Shown: positions 31,909 through 41,344 of the stretch, one piece after another | Position numbering within the stretch: the first letter of the stretch is position 1 | Layout: the number at the start of each line of letters is the position of its first letter | Source: Spirochaetia bacterium | GTDB lineage: Bacteria > Spirochaetota > Spirochaetia > Treponematales > Breznakiellaceae | Length of the DNA: 41,906 nucleotides | Direction of reading: 5' to 3' | Assembly (NCBI GenBank): GCA_025997795.1 | Contig: BNVB01000016.1 | Location: forward strand, 1-41,906 | Program-made: the position numbers and the translations under genes | The notes under the pieces: model-generated | What the model saw: the letters and a program-made list of their open reading frames with translations, nothing else | What the model was told of the DNA's origin: nothing | Database searches by the model: none

Positions 31909-32943
31909 ATGAAAAAAGCCTTTTACCGTTTTGCCGCCGCTGTTGTTCTGTGCGGGGTTTTGTTTTCCTGCAAAAAAGCAGAAGCCGGTGATGTAAGGAA
32001 CGGCGGGATTATTCTGGGTTTTTCCCAGATAGGGGCGGAAAGCGCCTGGCGGAACTGCAATACCCGCTCTGTTCAGGAAGCGGCGGAACAGGCCGGGATA
32101 CAGCTGGTCTTTTTTAACGCCGAACAAAAACAGGAAAACCAGATTAAGGCCATCCGCTCTTTTATTGCCTACCAGGTTGATGTAATCGCCTTTGTTCCTA
32201 TTGTGTCCGAAGGCTGGGAGAATGTGCTGGAAGAAGCCAGGGACGCAAAAATTCCTGTCCTAATCTGCGACCGCGAAATTACCCTGGAAGATCAAAGCCT
32301 GTATGCCGGATACCTGGGAACCGATTCGGCAGAGGAAGGACGGAACGCGGCGCGGTACCTGGTGCGGAAATTTATGGACCCGCCGCCGGACCCGCCGGAT
32401 TCCTCTTTAGAGGACAGCCGAGGTTCCGGTGAAGTTCCCTCAAGGACCGGCCCCATCCGCATTGTGGAACTGCGGGGTACCGAAGGATCATCCCAGGCAG
32501 CAAAACGGGCCGGGGGGTTTAAGGAAGTGATTGGCGAGTACCCGGAATTCCGGATTATCTACAGCGAGTCCGGTGATTTTCTCCGTTCCAAGGGCTATGA
32601 ATTGATGCGCGCGGTGCTGGATGAATACGAGGATGTTGATGTTGTCTATTCCCACAATGACAGTATGACTTTGGGAGCTATCGATGCCATGAAAGAACGG
32701 GGTATACGGCCCGGCACGGACATTGTAATCGTTACCATTGATGCGGAACAGGCGGCTATTAATGCCCTTAAACGGGGGGAGGTGAACTGCGTGGTAGAAT
32801 GTAACCCCAAACAGGGGCCGGACATCATGGATCTGGCCCTTCGCCTTGCCCGGGGTGAATCAATTCCACGGATCAGTTATATGGAAGAAGAAGTATTTAC
32901 CGAATGGGATGATCTTTCCACACTGCCTCCCAGGGGTTATTGA
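31909..32943 (+). CDS. Periplasmic sugar-binding lipoprotein, probable sensor for the LytS-type kinase
   Basis: A 344-residue Peripla_BP_4 protein with lipobox LFSC near residue 21. ILGFSQIGAESAWRNCNTRS, IAYQVDVIAFVPIVSEGWE and YSHNDSMTLGAIDAM match the YtfQ/galactofuranose-binding group. It directly precedes and overlaps the kinase gene by one base (TGATG), so it is more likely a sensing partner than a transport component, as in XylFII-LytS-YesN of Clostridium beijerinckii. A Pro-rich insert with DSSLEDSR (about residues 160-180) is encoded by a 24-bp repeat also found in the kinase. Confidence 0.85.
   Translation: MKKAFYRFAAAVVLCGVLFSCKKAEAGDVRNGGIILGFSQIGAESAWRNCNTRSVQEAAEQAGIQLVFFNAEQKQENQIKAIRSFIAYQVDVIAFVPIVSEGWENVLEEARDAKIPVLICDREITLEDQSLYAGYLGTDSAEEGRNAARYLVRKFMDPPPDPPDSSLEDSRGSGEVPSRTGPIRIVELRGTEGSSQAAKRAGGFKEVIGEYPEFRIIYSESGDFLRSKGYELMRAVLDEYEDVDVVYSHNDSMTLGAIDAMKERGIRPGTDIVIVTIDAEQAAINALKRGEVNCVVECNPKQGPDIMDLALRLARGESIPRISYMEEEVFTEWDDLSTLPPRGY
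32397..32420 (+). repeat. 24-bp palindromic repeat, copy 1 (in the sensor binding protein)
   Basis: This 24-base sequence with palindromic core CCTCTTTAGAGG is identical to 34175-34198 and is read in the same frame (DSSLEDSR) in both genes. The insert lies in a loop of the binding protein, where family members have no such residues. Confidence 0.85.
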
Positions 32944-34511
32944 TGGCATGGCCCAGAAAAATCCTGGAACGGCTTAAGCCGTTTTTTATCAGCGCCAGCA
33001 TTATCAAAACTATCAAGAATTCCCATATCGTAATTATCGTTCTATTCCTTGTTCCCTTAATGTTGAGTATTGTGGCAACCATTTTTAATACAATCAGCTA
33101 CAACCGGCTTATTACCAATGTGGATAAAACCAACCGCTTAAATCAGATTGTAAAAACCGAAATTGTCAACGAACTGTGGGACATTGTGGCGGGGAACAAA
33201 TCCTTCGGGGACGGCGACCAGTACCGCATTATCAAGCGGATTAACAGGGAACTGGATGACATTATGAACAACACCAGGGCGATGGAAAACCGGCGTTTCC
33301 TGGAAGTGGCGGGCCGGGCGCTAAACACGCTGGAGCGGTATGTTAACCGGCTGGGGGCGCAGATGGAAGGACTGGCCCCGGTTATTGAAAATGAACAGAT
33401 GCTTGACGAGATCCGCGGTGTTTCCACTTTGGTTTCTGAACTGCTCCAGGATTTTATTGTCCTAGAAATAGAATCCACCGCCGCAGAAAACCAGCGGATA
33501 AAAACAAGGGCGTTGATTCTTGGCGCTGCGGAATTGGTCATCCTTATTTTTGTGACCCTTTTTTCAGTGTTTGTCCGCACCTCGGTGGCCCGCAGCGTGG
33601 ACCAGTCCATCGGTTCCCTGGTTTCCCTTTCCGGTTCCATTGCCGAAGGAAATCTCGACGCCCGGGCGGAAGTTCCCCATGTGCAGGAGCTGGAAAACCT
33701 TACGGAAGATCTTAATATCATGGCGGACAAAATTAAAACACTCATCGATGAAAATATCCGGGAACAGCGGAATCTGCAAAAGTCAGAGATGAAGGCCCTC
33801 CAGGCCCAGATAACACCGCATTTTTTATACAACACCATGGATTCCATTGTCTGGCTTGCCGAAGGTAACCGGAACGAAGAAGTTATTTCCATTACCCGGG
33901 CGTTCTCCGACTTTTTTAGGATTTCCCTTAACCGGGGGAATGAATGGGTGCGGGTCCAGGATGAATTTAAACATATAGAAAGTTACCTAACCATCCAGAA
34001 AATCCGGTACCGGGATATTCTGGATTATTCGGTACAATACGAAGAGGAGATGGAACAGCAGATCATGCTTAAACTGCTGCTCCAGCCCCTGGTAGAAAAT
34101 GCCCTCTACCACGGCATAAAAAACAAACGGGGCCGGGGGCTTATCACTGTCCGGGGCTGGCAGGACGAGGACCAGGATTCCTCTTTAGAGGACAGCCGGG
34201 ATTCCTTTGGAAACCAGAGTTTCCGGAGATACCTCCGGTTCAGTGTGGAGGATAACGGTATCGGCATGACAGGGGAACAGCTCTCTTCGGTAAAGGAACA
34301 GCTTGCGGAAACGCCGGATCTTTCACTGCCAGAGGGAAACCGCATTTATGGACTTTACAACGTGGCCAAAAGACTGGAATTATACTATAACAGGACGGAT
34401 CTTTTGACCATCGACAGTACCTACAAAGAAGGCACTAGGGTAACGCTCCTCTTACCGGATTATTTTACCGGTCCCGGCGGAGAATCTTCCGTGGAGCAGC
34501 AGCATGTATAA
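32943..34511 (+). CDS. LytS/YesM-type sensor histidine kinase
   Basis: A 522-residue membrane kinase when started at ATG 32943 (overlapping the previous stop). It has an N-terminal helix (about 23-45), an extracytoplasmic helical region, a second helix (about 195-215), a HAMP domain, then the His_kinase box QITPHFLYNTMDSI with H293, and the ATPase domain with LVENALYHGIKN (N box) and VEDNGIGM (G1 box). In this class the signal often comes through a periplasmic binding protein, here encoded just before. A DSSLEDSRDS insert from the 24-bp repeat lies between the N and G1 boxes. The response regulator gene overlaps by 8 bases. Confidence 0.9.
   Translation: MAWPRKILERLKPFFISASIIKTIKNSHIVIIVLFLVPLMLSIVATIFNTISYNRLITNVDKTNRLNQIVKTEIVNELWDIVAGNKSFGDGDQYRIIKRINRELDDIMNNTRAMENRRFLEVAGRALNTLERYVNRLGAQMEGLAPVIENEQMLDEIRGVSTLVSELLQDFIVLEIESTAAENQRIKTRALILGAAELVILIFVTLFSVFVRTSVARSVDQSIGSLVSLSGSIAEGNLDARAEVPHVQELENLTEDLNIMADKIKTLIDENIREQRNLQKSEMKALQAQITPHFLYNTMDSIVWLAEGNRNEEVISITRAFSDFFRISLNRGNEWVRVQDEFKHIESYLTIQKIRYRDILDYSVQYEEEMEQQIMLKLLLQPLVENALYHGIKNKRGRGLITVRGWQDEDQDSSLEDSRDSFGNQSFRRYLRFSVEDNGIGMTGEQLSSVKEQLAETPDLSLPEGNRIYGLYNVAKRLELYYNRTDLLTIDSTYKEGTRVTLLLPDYFTGPGGESSVEQQHV
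34175..34198 (+). repeat. 24-bp palindromic repeat, copy 2 (in the histidine kinase)
   Basis: Identical to 32397-32420. It lies in the ATPase domain of the kinase, between its N and G1 boxes, and keeps the frame. In this copy the repeat is followed by GGATTCC, a partial second start of the unit. Confidence 0.85.
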
Positions 34512-36105
34512 GGTGTTCCTGGTGGAGGATGAGATTATCGTCCGGGAAGGCATCCGTAACAGCATTCCCTGGGACAAGACCGCCTATACGCTGGCGGGGG
34601 AAGCGCCGGACGGCGAGATGGCCCTTTCCATGATTCAGGACATTAAACCCGATATATTGGTTACCGACATCCGCATGCCTTTTTTGGACGGCCTGGCCCT
34701 TTCCCGGATTGTAAAAAAAACGCTGCCCTGGATAAAGATCATCATCCTTTCGGGCCATGATGAATTTGAATATGCCCGGGAAGCCATTTCTTTGGGGGTG
34801 GAGGAATACCTCCTTAAGCCCGTTTCGTCCCAGGAGATGCTTACGACGCTGGATAAAATTGCCGGGCGCATTGACGAAGAAAAAGAAAAACTCCATAACA
34901 TCGAAAACCTTAAAGCTCAGATACGATCATCGGCGGATATACTGCGGGATAAATGGCTTTCCGATTTTGTAAACGGCAGAATTCCCGCGGCGGATGCCAT
35001 TGAAAAGGGCCGGGAATACGGCGTGGATCTTTTGGCCCGGTTTTATATTGCTGCGGTCATCGGGATCAAAAGCCCCCGGGGAAAAGAAGGACAGCTGATA
35101 CCGGTAAAAAAAATTCTGCAATCAATAATGAGCCAGTACCCCGACAGTATCTGGTTTGCCGAGGATGAAGAGCGTTTTGTACTGCTTATAAAAGAATTTC
35201 CCCCGGAGGTCCGCAGTTCCGAAGGCAGCGCGGAAGAATCGGTTTATGCCATAGCCCAGGCGTTTAAATACGAAGCGGAACGGAACACGGACTGCAAAAT
35301 TATGGTGGGTATAGGTCCCGGTGCGGAACGGATTGGCGAAGTGGCCAGGTCGTACTCTGCGGCCCTTAAAATAACCAAGTACGGCATGACCAACGGCCTT
35401 TTCCAGATTGCCGACAGTACCCTGCTGCCCGAAGGGAACGATCTTTTTGATCCCGCAGGTCTTTTGGACATAAACGGGGATATGTTTTTGACACGGCTGC
35501 GTTATGCGGGCAAAAAGGATGTAAACGCCATCGTACAGGAATATACCAAAAGCCTGGAAAACAACTTTGGCGAAATACCGGCGTATTTTATTTTTGGCGA
35601 GATTATCGTGGCGGCCGCGAGGATTGTGGAAGACCTGGGAGGGGATTTGCGAACAGTCGCCCCCTTTAGCCTGGAAAAGGAAGAAGTCCGCCGGCTGGTG
35701 GGTTCCCGGGATATTTTTATCGAAACGATCAAGGCCCTCCTCTCTGCCGTTATCGAATACCGGGATTCCCATGCCGGGGGCAGGTACCAGTCGGTGATTG
35801 TTAAGGCCCGGGAATACATAAACCGGAATTTTGCAGAAGGGGATATCTCCCTCTATTCTACTGCATCCCATGTGGGAATCAGCCCCAATCATTTAAGTAC
35901 CGTTTTTGCCCAGGAAACGGGGGAACATTTTATCGACTACCTTACCCGTATCCGGCTGGAAAAGGCCAAACAGCTTTTAAAAAATACCGCCATGAAAAGC
36001 GCCGACATTGCCGGGGAAACGGGGTTTAACGATCCCCACTATTTTAGCTATATCTTTAAAAAAAATGTGGGTCTTTCTCCCCGGGAATACCGGCTTGACC
36101 AGTAA
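34504..36105 (+). CDS. YesN-type response regulator with AraC DNA-binding domain
   Basis: A 533-residue protein. Residues 1-120 are a receiver domain with acidic E8-D9-E10, phosphorylated D55 (VTDIRMP) and K near 105 (LLKP). A long middle region of roughly 290 residues resembles that of YesN-type regulators. The last 100 residues are two helix-turn-helix motifs of AraC type (ISLYSTASHVGISPNHLSTV, KSADIAGETGFNDPHYFSYI, then SPREYR). With the binding protein and kinase it forms a sugar-responsive system, probably activating the ytf-like transporter operon that follows. Confidence 0.92.
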   Translation: MYKVFLVEDEIIVREGIRNSIPWDKTAYTLAGEAPDGEMALSMIQDIKPDILVTDIRMPFLDGLALSRIVKKTLPWIKIIILSGHDEFEYAREAISLGVEEYLLKPVSSQEMLTTLDKIAGRIDEEKEKLHNIENLKAQIRSSADILRDKWLSDFVNGRIPAADAIEKGREYGVDLLARFYIAAVIGIKSPRGKEGQLIPVKKILQSIMSQYPDSIWFAEDEERFVLLIKEFPPEVRSSEGSAEESVYAIAQAFKYEAERNTDCKIMVGIGPGAERIGEVARSYSAALKITKYGMTNGLFQIADSTLLPEGNDLFDPAGLLDINGDMFLTRLRYAGKKDVNAIVQEYTKSLENNFGEIPAYFIFGEIIVAAARIVEDLGGDLRTVAPFSLEKEEVRRLVGSRDIFIETIKALLSAVIEYRDSHAGGRYQSVIVKAREYINRNFAEGDISLYSTASHVGISPNHLSTVFAQETGEHFIDYLTRIRLEKAKQLLKNTAMKSADIAGETGFNDPHYFSYIFKKNVGLSPREYRLDQ

Positions 36106-36276
36106 TCGTAAAAAAGCGTAACACAATTCGTAAAATTCTTACCTTTTTTGAAGTCATGGTTCTCTTTAATCCGGACGATGGAAAAAATTGAATGAAAGTC
36201 AGTAAGAAAAATCATGTACGGTTTTATCTTCCGGGGGTACCATGGGTCAACATTATTTATCTTCGAGGAGGAAGAA

Positions 36277-37245
36277 ATGACGAAAAAAATTGCGGTAATC
36301 GGATTTCTGCTGGTATTAGCGGTAGGAATGGTTTTTCTGGGCTGTAACAAGCCGCCAAAAGACAATGGCTCCGGCCTTGTTTCGGTAGGCATCATCAACA
36401 ACCCGCCTTCTGAATCTGGCTATCGTACTGCGAATGACAAGGACTTCAAGGATATTTTTACAAACGGCAACGGGTATGATGCTTCGTTCTCGTACAGCGA
36501 CAAAATTGAAGAACAGCTTGTCGCGTTTAATCAATTTGTTACCAATGGCGTGGATTACATTCTCCTCTCTGCCGCTGCGACAGACGGCTGGGATGATGCT
36601 TTAAAATCCGCCCAGAAAGCGGGTGTTAAGGTATTCCTGTTTGACCGTATGGTTTCCGCATCCGACAGCCTTTATGAAGCCGCTGTGGTTTCTGATATGG
36701 CCCAGGAAGGCATAACCGCGGTTGCATGGCTTAAGGCCCAAAATCTTAGCAGCTACAACATTATCCATCTCCAGGGAGTTATGGGTTCCGATGCCCAGAT
36801 AGGACGGACCGCCGCACTTGACGCGGAGTTTAGCGCCGGTCGGATGAAAAAAATTGTTCAGCAGACAGGTAACTGGAGCGCCGATGAAGCAAGAGCTGTT
36901 GTTCAATCCGTTATCAATGCGGGTACGGCATTCAATGTAATTTATGCCGAAAATGATGATATGGCAAAGGGCGCCGTCGCCGCTCTTGACGCCGCCGGTA
37001 TTACCCACGGCGTTAAAGGAAATGTCGTTGTAATGGGTTTTGACTGCAACAAATGGGCGCTCAGGGAACTTCTTGCGGGCAACTGGAATTATGACGGTCA
37101 GTGCAGCCCCTTCCAGGCGGCTGTTATCAATGATATGATTAAAGGCACACGGCCCATTCAGAAGAAAGTAATTTCTGAGGAAAAGGGCTTTGATGCCACG
37201 GAAATTACACAGGCCGATGTTGACAAGTACGGTCTTGGTGAATAA
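36277..37245 (+). CDS. YtfQ-like sugar-binding lipoprotein of the ABC transporter
   Basis: A 322-residue Peripla_BP_4 protein; the start at 36277 follows GAGGAGGAAG, and an upstream in-frame ATG at 36214 is rejected. Lipobox FLGC is near residue 23. VSVGIINNPPSESGYRTAND, QFVTNGVDYILLSAAATDGW and NVIYAENDDMAKGAV match YtfQ (galactofuranose/hexose binding). It is the first gene of the transporter operon. The 171 bases before it hold no gene and no promoter I would trust. Confidence 0.9.
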   Translation: MTKKIAVIGFLLVLAVGMVFLGCNKPPKDNGSGLVSVGIINNPPSESGYRTANDKDFKDIFTNGNGYDASFSYSDKIEEQLVAFNQFVTNGVDYILLSAAATDGWDDALKSAQKAGVKVFLFDRMVSASDSLYEAAVVSDMAQEGITAVAWLKAQNLSSYNIIHLQGVMGSDAQIGRTAALDAEFSAGRMKKIVQQTGNWSADEARAVVQSVINAGTAFNVIYAENDDMAKGAVAALDAAGITHGVKGNVVVMGFDCNKWALRELLAGNWNYDGQCSPFQAAVINDMIKGTRPIQKKVISEEKGFDATEITQADVDKYGLGE

Positions 37246-37265
37246 CGGGACAGGTATCTAAAATA

Positions 37266-37303
37266 CGGTGCGGGCGCATGATGCTTTTTTATGACCCGCA
37301 CCG
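37266..37303 (+). promoter_or_regulatory. Intercistronic hairpin between binding protein and ATPase genes
   Basis: CGGTGCGGG (37266-37274) is a perfect complement of CCCGCACCG (37295-37303), with a 20-base loop containing TTTTTT. It lies 21 bases after the binding protein stop. Hairpins here often protect the upstream mRNA or reduce read-through, so that the binding protein is made in excess. Confidence 0.65.
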
Positions 37304-37326
37304 CAATTTGAAAGGAGTGTTTTTTT

Positions 37327-38838
37327 ATGGAAAAAGATACCGTATTAACCATGCGGAAAATACATAAGGTATTTCCGGGAGTCCGGGCTTTATGTGATGT
37401 GGATTTCACCCTTCGTAAAGGCGAGATTCATGCCCTCATGGGTGAAAACGGAGCGGGCAAATCAACTTTAATAAAAGTTTTAACCGGGGTTTATATAAAA
37501 GATGCAGGAGAAATTCATATAAATGGAATTGATAAGCCAATAAATATTAAATCGCCCCAGGAAGCGCAGGATCTAGGCATTAGTACGGTGTACCAGGAAA
37601 TTACCCTCTGTCCCAATTTGACCGTAGCAGAAAATATATTCATTGGCCGCAGTAAGTCCAATGTGGTAAACTGGACAAAAATGAGAAAGAAAGCGGGAAA
37701 TATACTTGATAACCTTGGCATTCCCGCCAAACCGGTCCAGCAGCTTGGGAATTGTTCGCTGGCGGTACAGCAGATGGTCGCAATCGCCCGGGCGGTTGAC
37801 ATGGACTGCAAGGCGCTGATATTGGATGAGCCCACTTCATCGCTTGACGATAATGAGGTGGCAAAATTATTTTCTCTTATGCGCGATTTAAAAAGCCGTG
37901 GAACCGGAATTATTTTTGTTACGCACTTTCTTGAACAGGTTTACGAGGTATGCGACAGAATTACGGTTCTGCGTAACGGCGATCTTATTGGCGAATACGG
38001 AATTAAGGATTTGCCGCGCTTTGAGCTTATATCGAAAATGCTGGGTAAAGATTTGAATGCGCTTTCAGAGATTCGCCACAAGGAAGAAGCGGCCCCGGAT
38101 GTGCAAAGCGCTCCTGTTTATGAGGCAGACGGACTTTCAAGTACTGCCGGGATTAGGCCGTTTAACTTTCAAATCAGACAAGGTGAGGTCAATGGGTTCA
38201 CCGGTCTCCTTGGTTCCGGGCGCAGCGAAAGTGTCCGGGTTATTTTTGGGGCCGACAAAGTTACCGGCGGTACAGTAAAGGTGGGCGGCAGGAATGTAAA
38301 AATATCAAGCCCCATCGAAGCTATGAAAAATGGCATTGGTTACCTGCCGGAAGACCGCAAAAACGACGGCATAATAGCCGATTTGTCGGTACGGGAGAAC
38401 ATAATTTTGGCTCTGCAGGTTATGAAAGGTTTTTTCAAGCCCTTTACTAAAGCCCAGGCCCAGGCATTCGCCGATGAATATATAAAAGCGCTCAATATTA
38501 AAACATCCTCCGCAGACACTCCTCTTAAAACACTTTCCGGCGGGAACCAGCAAAAAGTTATACTTGCCCGCTGGCTCCTGACGCACCCGAAGTATCTTAT
38601 CCTTGATGAACCCACCAGAGGTATTGATATAAGTGTCAAAGTGGAAATACAAAAACTGGTATTACGCCTCGCCGAAGAAGGCATGAGCATTACTTTTATT
38701 TCATCCGAGATGGAAGAAATGCTTCGTACCTGTTCCCGTTTAATTGTCATGAGAGACCGCCATGTGGTGGGTGAGCTTTCCGGCGACAGGATGACCCGGG
38801 ATAACATAATGCATACGATTGCGGGAGGTACGGAATAA
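37327..38838 (+). CDS. YtfR-like sugar ABC transporter ATP-binding protein
   Basis: A 503-residue double ABC protein. Domain 1 has Walker A GENGAGKST, a CSLAVQQMVAIARAV signature and Walker B LILDEPTSSLD. Domain 2 has the variant Walker A GLLGSGRSE, LSGGNQQKVILARWL and LILDEPTRGIDI. AAAGGAG precedes ATG 37327. It works with the two permeases directly downstream. Order and sequence match ytfQRT-yjfF. Confidence 0.92.
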   Translation: MEKDTVLTMRKIHKVFPGVRALCDVDFTLRKGEIHALMGENGAGKSTLIKVLTGVYIKDAGEIHINGIDKPINIKSPQEAQDLGISTVYQEITLCPNLTVAENIFIGRSKSNVVNWTKMRKKAGNILDNLGIPAKPVQQLGNCSLAVQQMVAIARAVDMDCKALILDEPTSSLDDNEVAKLFSLMRDLKSRGTGIIFVTHFLEQVYEVCDRITVLRNGDLIGEYGIKDLPRFELISKMLGKDLNALSEIRHKEEAAPDVQSAPVYEADGLSSTAGIRPFNFQIRQGEVNGFTGLLGSGRSESVRVIFGADKVTGGTVKVGGRNVKISSPIEAMKNGIGYLPEDRKNDGIIADLSVRENIILALQVMKGFFKPFTKAQAQAFADEYIKALNIKTSSADTPLKTLSGGNQQKVILARWLLTHPKYLILDEPTRGIDISVKVEIQKLVLRLAEEGMSITFISSEMEEMLRTCSRLIVMRDRHVVGELSGDRMTRDNIMHTIAGGTE

Positions 38839-38840
38839 CA

Positions 38841-39926
38841 ATGGACAGCAACAAACCGGTTTTCCAGCGATTTATAAAATCCCATTTAATAACGATTTTT
38901 GGCCTGGTATTGATTTTCCTGTTTGACCTTATCATAAATCCGGGGTTTTTTAAAATTTCCACTGTTATAAATAATGCGGGTAATACCGTTTTAACGGGAA
39001 ATTTAATAAGCATTATTGATAACGCATCGGAACTGGTAATATTGGCGCTGGGAATGACGCTGGTAACGGCCGCTTCGGGAGGACAGGACATTAGTGTGGG
39101 CGCGGGTATTGCCATAGCCGGCAGTGTAATGCTTAGGGTTCTGTGCGGTAATCAGGTTGCCCCCGAACTGATGCAGGCACCGATAATTGTTGCTTTATTG
39201 GCGGGCTGTATAGCGGCGATGATTTGCGGCGCTTTTAACGGAACCCTGGTAGCGGTTTTTAGAATTCAACCCATGGTAGCTACGCTTATTTTATTTACCG
39301 CCGGACGATACATCGCATATTGGATCAACGGCGGAAAACTGCCGATTGTCTCGGAGCCGCAGTTTAAATATTTTGGAAGTTTTATTCCCGGAGTGCCAAT
39401 CCCTACGCCTGTTTTTATTGTAATAGGATGTATGGTTATAATGGCGCTGGTATTAAAATACACAAATCTTGGCCTTTACACCCAGGCTGTGGGGATTAAC
39501 GAAAAGTCAGCACGCTTAATCGGGCTTAACCCTGTTTTTATCAGGTTCTTGGCTTATGTGATTATGGGTCTTTGCGTGGCTGTCGCCGCTTTTATCAAGG
39601 TTTCAAGGAATGCCACAATCAACCATACTACTATTGCAGCGGACATTGAAATGGACGCTATTTTAGCTGTAGCTATCGGCGGAAACGCTCTGGGCGGCGG
39701 TAAGTTCAGTTTAAGCAGTTCAGTAATCGGCGCATATACTATTCAGGCTTTAATGACAACCCTCTATGCGGTCGGAGTAAGTTCAGACTCGCTTAAAGCA
39801 TTTAAAGCTATGGTGATCATAGTTATCGTTGTTGTAAGCTCGCCGGTGGTTAAAGATTTTTTAAGCAAAACCAGGCAAAAATCTTTTAGTTCCCCTGTCG
39901 CCGTACAAGGAGACAAAATAGCATGA
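38841..39926 (+). CDS. YtfT-like sugar ABC transporter permease
   Basis: A 361-residue BPD_transp_2 membrane protein with about ten helices. ELVILALGMTLVTAASGGQDISVGAG and the later EMDAILAVAIGGNALGGGKF are the family's conserved loops. It starts 2 bases after the ATPase stop and overlaps the next permease by four bases, so the two permeases are made together as a heterodimer. Confidence 0.9.
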   Translation: MDSNKPVFQRFIKSHLITIFGLVLIFLFDLIINPGFFKISTVINNAGNTVLTGNLISIIDNASELVILALGMTLVTAASGGQDISVGAGIAIAGSVMLRVLCGNQVAPELMQAPIIVALLAGCIAAMICGAFNGTLVAVFRIQPMVATLILFTAGRYIAYWINGGKLPIVSEPQFKYFGSFIPGVPIPTPVFIVIGCMVIMALVLKYTNLGLYTQAVGINEKSARLIGLNPVFIRFLAYVIMGLCVAVAAFIKVSRNATINHTTIAADIEMDAILAVAIGGNALGGGKFSLSSSVIGAYTIQALMTTLYAVGVSSDSLKAFKAMVIIVIVVVSSPVVKDFLSKTRQKSFSSPVAVQGDKIA

Positions 39927-40963
39927 TAAAGAATAGAGAACCTCTTACAGACGCCAACTTGCTGCTTGCCATAACTGTTTGTATATTTGCCGTTATGTAC
40001 ATCAGCTCCATAGCTGCTTTTGGAGGCGGCTTTACCAGATCGCAGCAATTTTTTAATTTATTTAACGAGAATGCGGCGCTTATCATTATTTCCTGCGGTT
40101 TAAGCGTTGTTATGGTAGGCGGCGGCATAGATATTTCGGCGGGCGGCGTAACCGCTTTGGTATGTATGAGCTGCGTCGTCTGCATGGACGATCTGGGTTT
40201 TGGGGTTTTCGGTTCATTGTTATTGGCCTTGACCATAGGGCTTGCCTTTGGCGCCCTGCAGGGTTTTCTGGTTTCCTATCTGGAAGTTCAGCCGTTTATT
40301 GTTACCCTTGCGGGAATGTTTTTGGCAAGGGGCGTAACAACAATGGTGGAAGTTAAACCCCGTTCTGTGCAGGATGAAATGTTTAACGCCCTGCGAAAGA
40401 TAGAAATTACTATCCCGGGGATTGGTTACCAGGCCAGGAACGGCAATTATATTGACGCCACAATTGAGGTGGGTGTTATCATTGCGCTCTTGGTAGTGGT
40501 TGGTATCTTTTGTATTCTTAAATGGACAAGGATTGGCCGTAATCTTTATGCTATAGGCGGTAATATCCAAAGTGCGCTTATGCTGGGCATAGATGTTAAG
40601 CGTACAAAGTTTTATTCCTATTTGCTTTGCGGATTTTTGTCGGGAATAGGGGGTTATGTTTATCTTATGCATACCGGTTCCGGGTCAGTTACCCAGGCAA
40701 CGGGCGCTGAAATGAAAGCTATCGCCTCTTCTATTATCGGGGGAACACTGCTCACCGGAGGAGTGGGCAATGTTATTGGGACACTCTTTGGCGTACTATC
40801 GCTGGGAACGATTAATAACATAGTAATCGCCCTAAGGCTTATCGGGCCCTGGTGGCAGGGTATTACCACGGGAATTATGCTGTGCTTCTTTATTGTTTTA
40901 CAAAGTCTTATCTTACGATACAGGGGCATGCTGCGTTTTTCCAGAATAAAAAAGATCTCTTAG
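39923..40963 (+). CDS. YjfF-like sugar ABC transporter permease
   Basis: A 346-residue BPD_transp_2 protein with about nine or ten helices. It shows ALIIISCGLSVVMVGGGIDISAGG, the VTLAGMFLARGVTTM segment, and AEMKAIASSIIGGTLLTGGVG. It is the second permease of the ytf-like transporter and the last gene of the operon. No strong terminator follows; a new promoter starts 12 bases past its stop. Confidence 0.9.
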   Translation: MIKNREPLTDANLLLAITVCIFAVMYISSIAAFGGGFTRSQQFFNLFNENAALIIISCGLSVVMVGGGIDISAGGVTALVCMSCVVCMDDLGFGVFGSLLLALTIGLAFGALQGFLVSYLEVQPFIVTLAGMFLARGVTTMVEVKPRSVQDEMFNALRKIEITIPGIGYQARNGNYIDATIEVGVIIALLVVVGIFCILKWTRIGRNLYAIGGNIQSALMLGIDVKRTKFYSYLLCGFLSGIGGYVYLMHTGSGSVTQATGAEMKAIASSIIGGTLLTGGVGNVIGTLFGVLSLGTINNIVIALRLIGPWWQGITTGIMLCFFIVLQSLILRYRGMLRFSRIKKIS

Positions 40964-40974
40964 GGGTGATTGAC

Positions 40975-41003
40975 TTGACATAAATAAATCTCGAGTATAT
41001 TGT
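40975..41003 (+). promoter_or_regulatory. Candidate promoter of the MNT/HEPN pair
   Basis: TTGACA (40975-40980) and TATTGT (40998-41003) with 17 bp between, 17 bases before ATG 41021. The -10 is weak. Confidence 0.4.
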
Positions 41004-41020
41004 ATAAGTAGGTAAATTTT

Positions 41021-41344
41021 ATGGCTAATATTGTAAAAATGACGAATTTAATTAAAGAATCTGTCCTCAAATTTGTACCGGCAAAATATATATACCTTTT
41101 TGGCTCCTATGCTTATGGAAATCCAACAGAAAAAAGTGACGTTGATATTTATATTGTACTACCTGATAATATTGTTAATATATCGGAAATTTATACAAAA
41201 ATAATTGTTGATTTAGGTGACAAAAAAATATTTTTTATTGATTTGTTATTAAATAGGGAAAGTGTTTTTAATGAAAGAATAAAAGAAAACATTCTCGAAA
41301 AAACAATTTATCAGAAAGGGAAAATCATTTACCATGAACATTAA
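41021..41344 (+). CDS. MNT-type nucleotidyltransferase (probable antitoxin)
   Basis: A 107-residue minimal nucleotidyltransferase with the catalytic signature FGSYAYGNPTEKSDVDIYIV (GSx10DxD, a metal-binding Asp pair). In MNT/HEPN modules this protein neutralises the HEPN RNase, in known cases by adding AMP to it. The gene is very AT-rich compared with the transporter genes beside it, a sign of separate origin. It overlaps the HEPN gene by 11 bases. Confidence 0.85.
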   Translation: MANIVKMTNLIKESVLKFVPAKYIYLFGSYAYGNPTEKSDVDIYIVLPDNIVNISEIYTKIIVDLGDKKIFFIDLLLNRESVFNERIKENILEKTIYQKGKIIYHEH

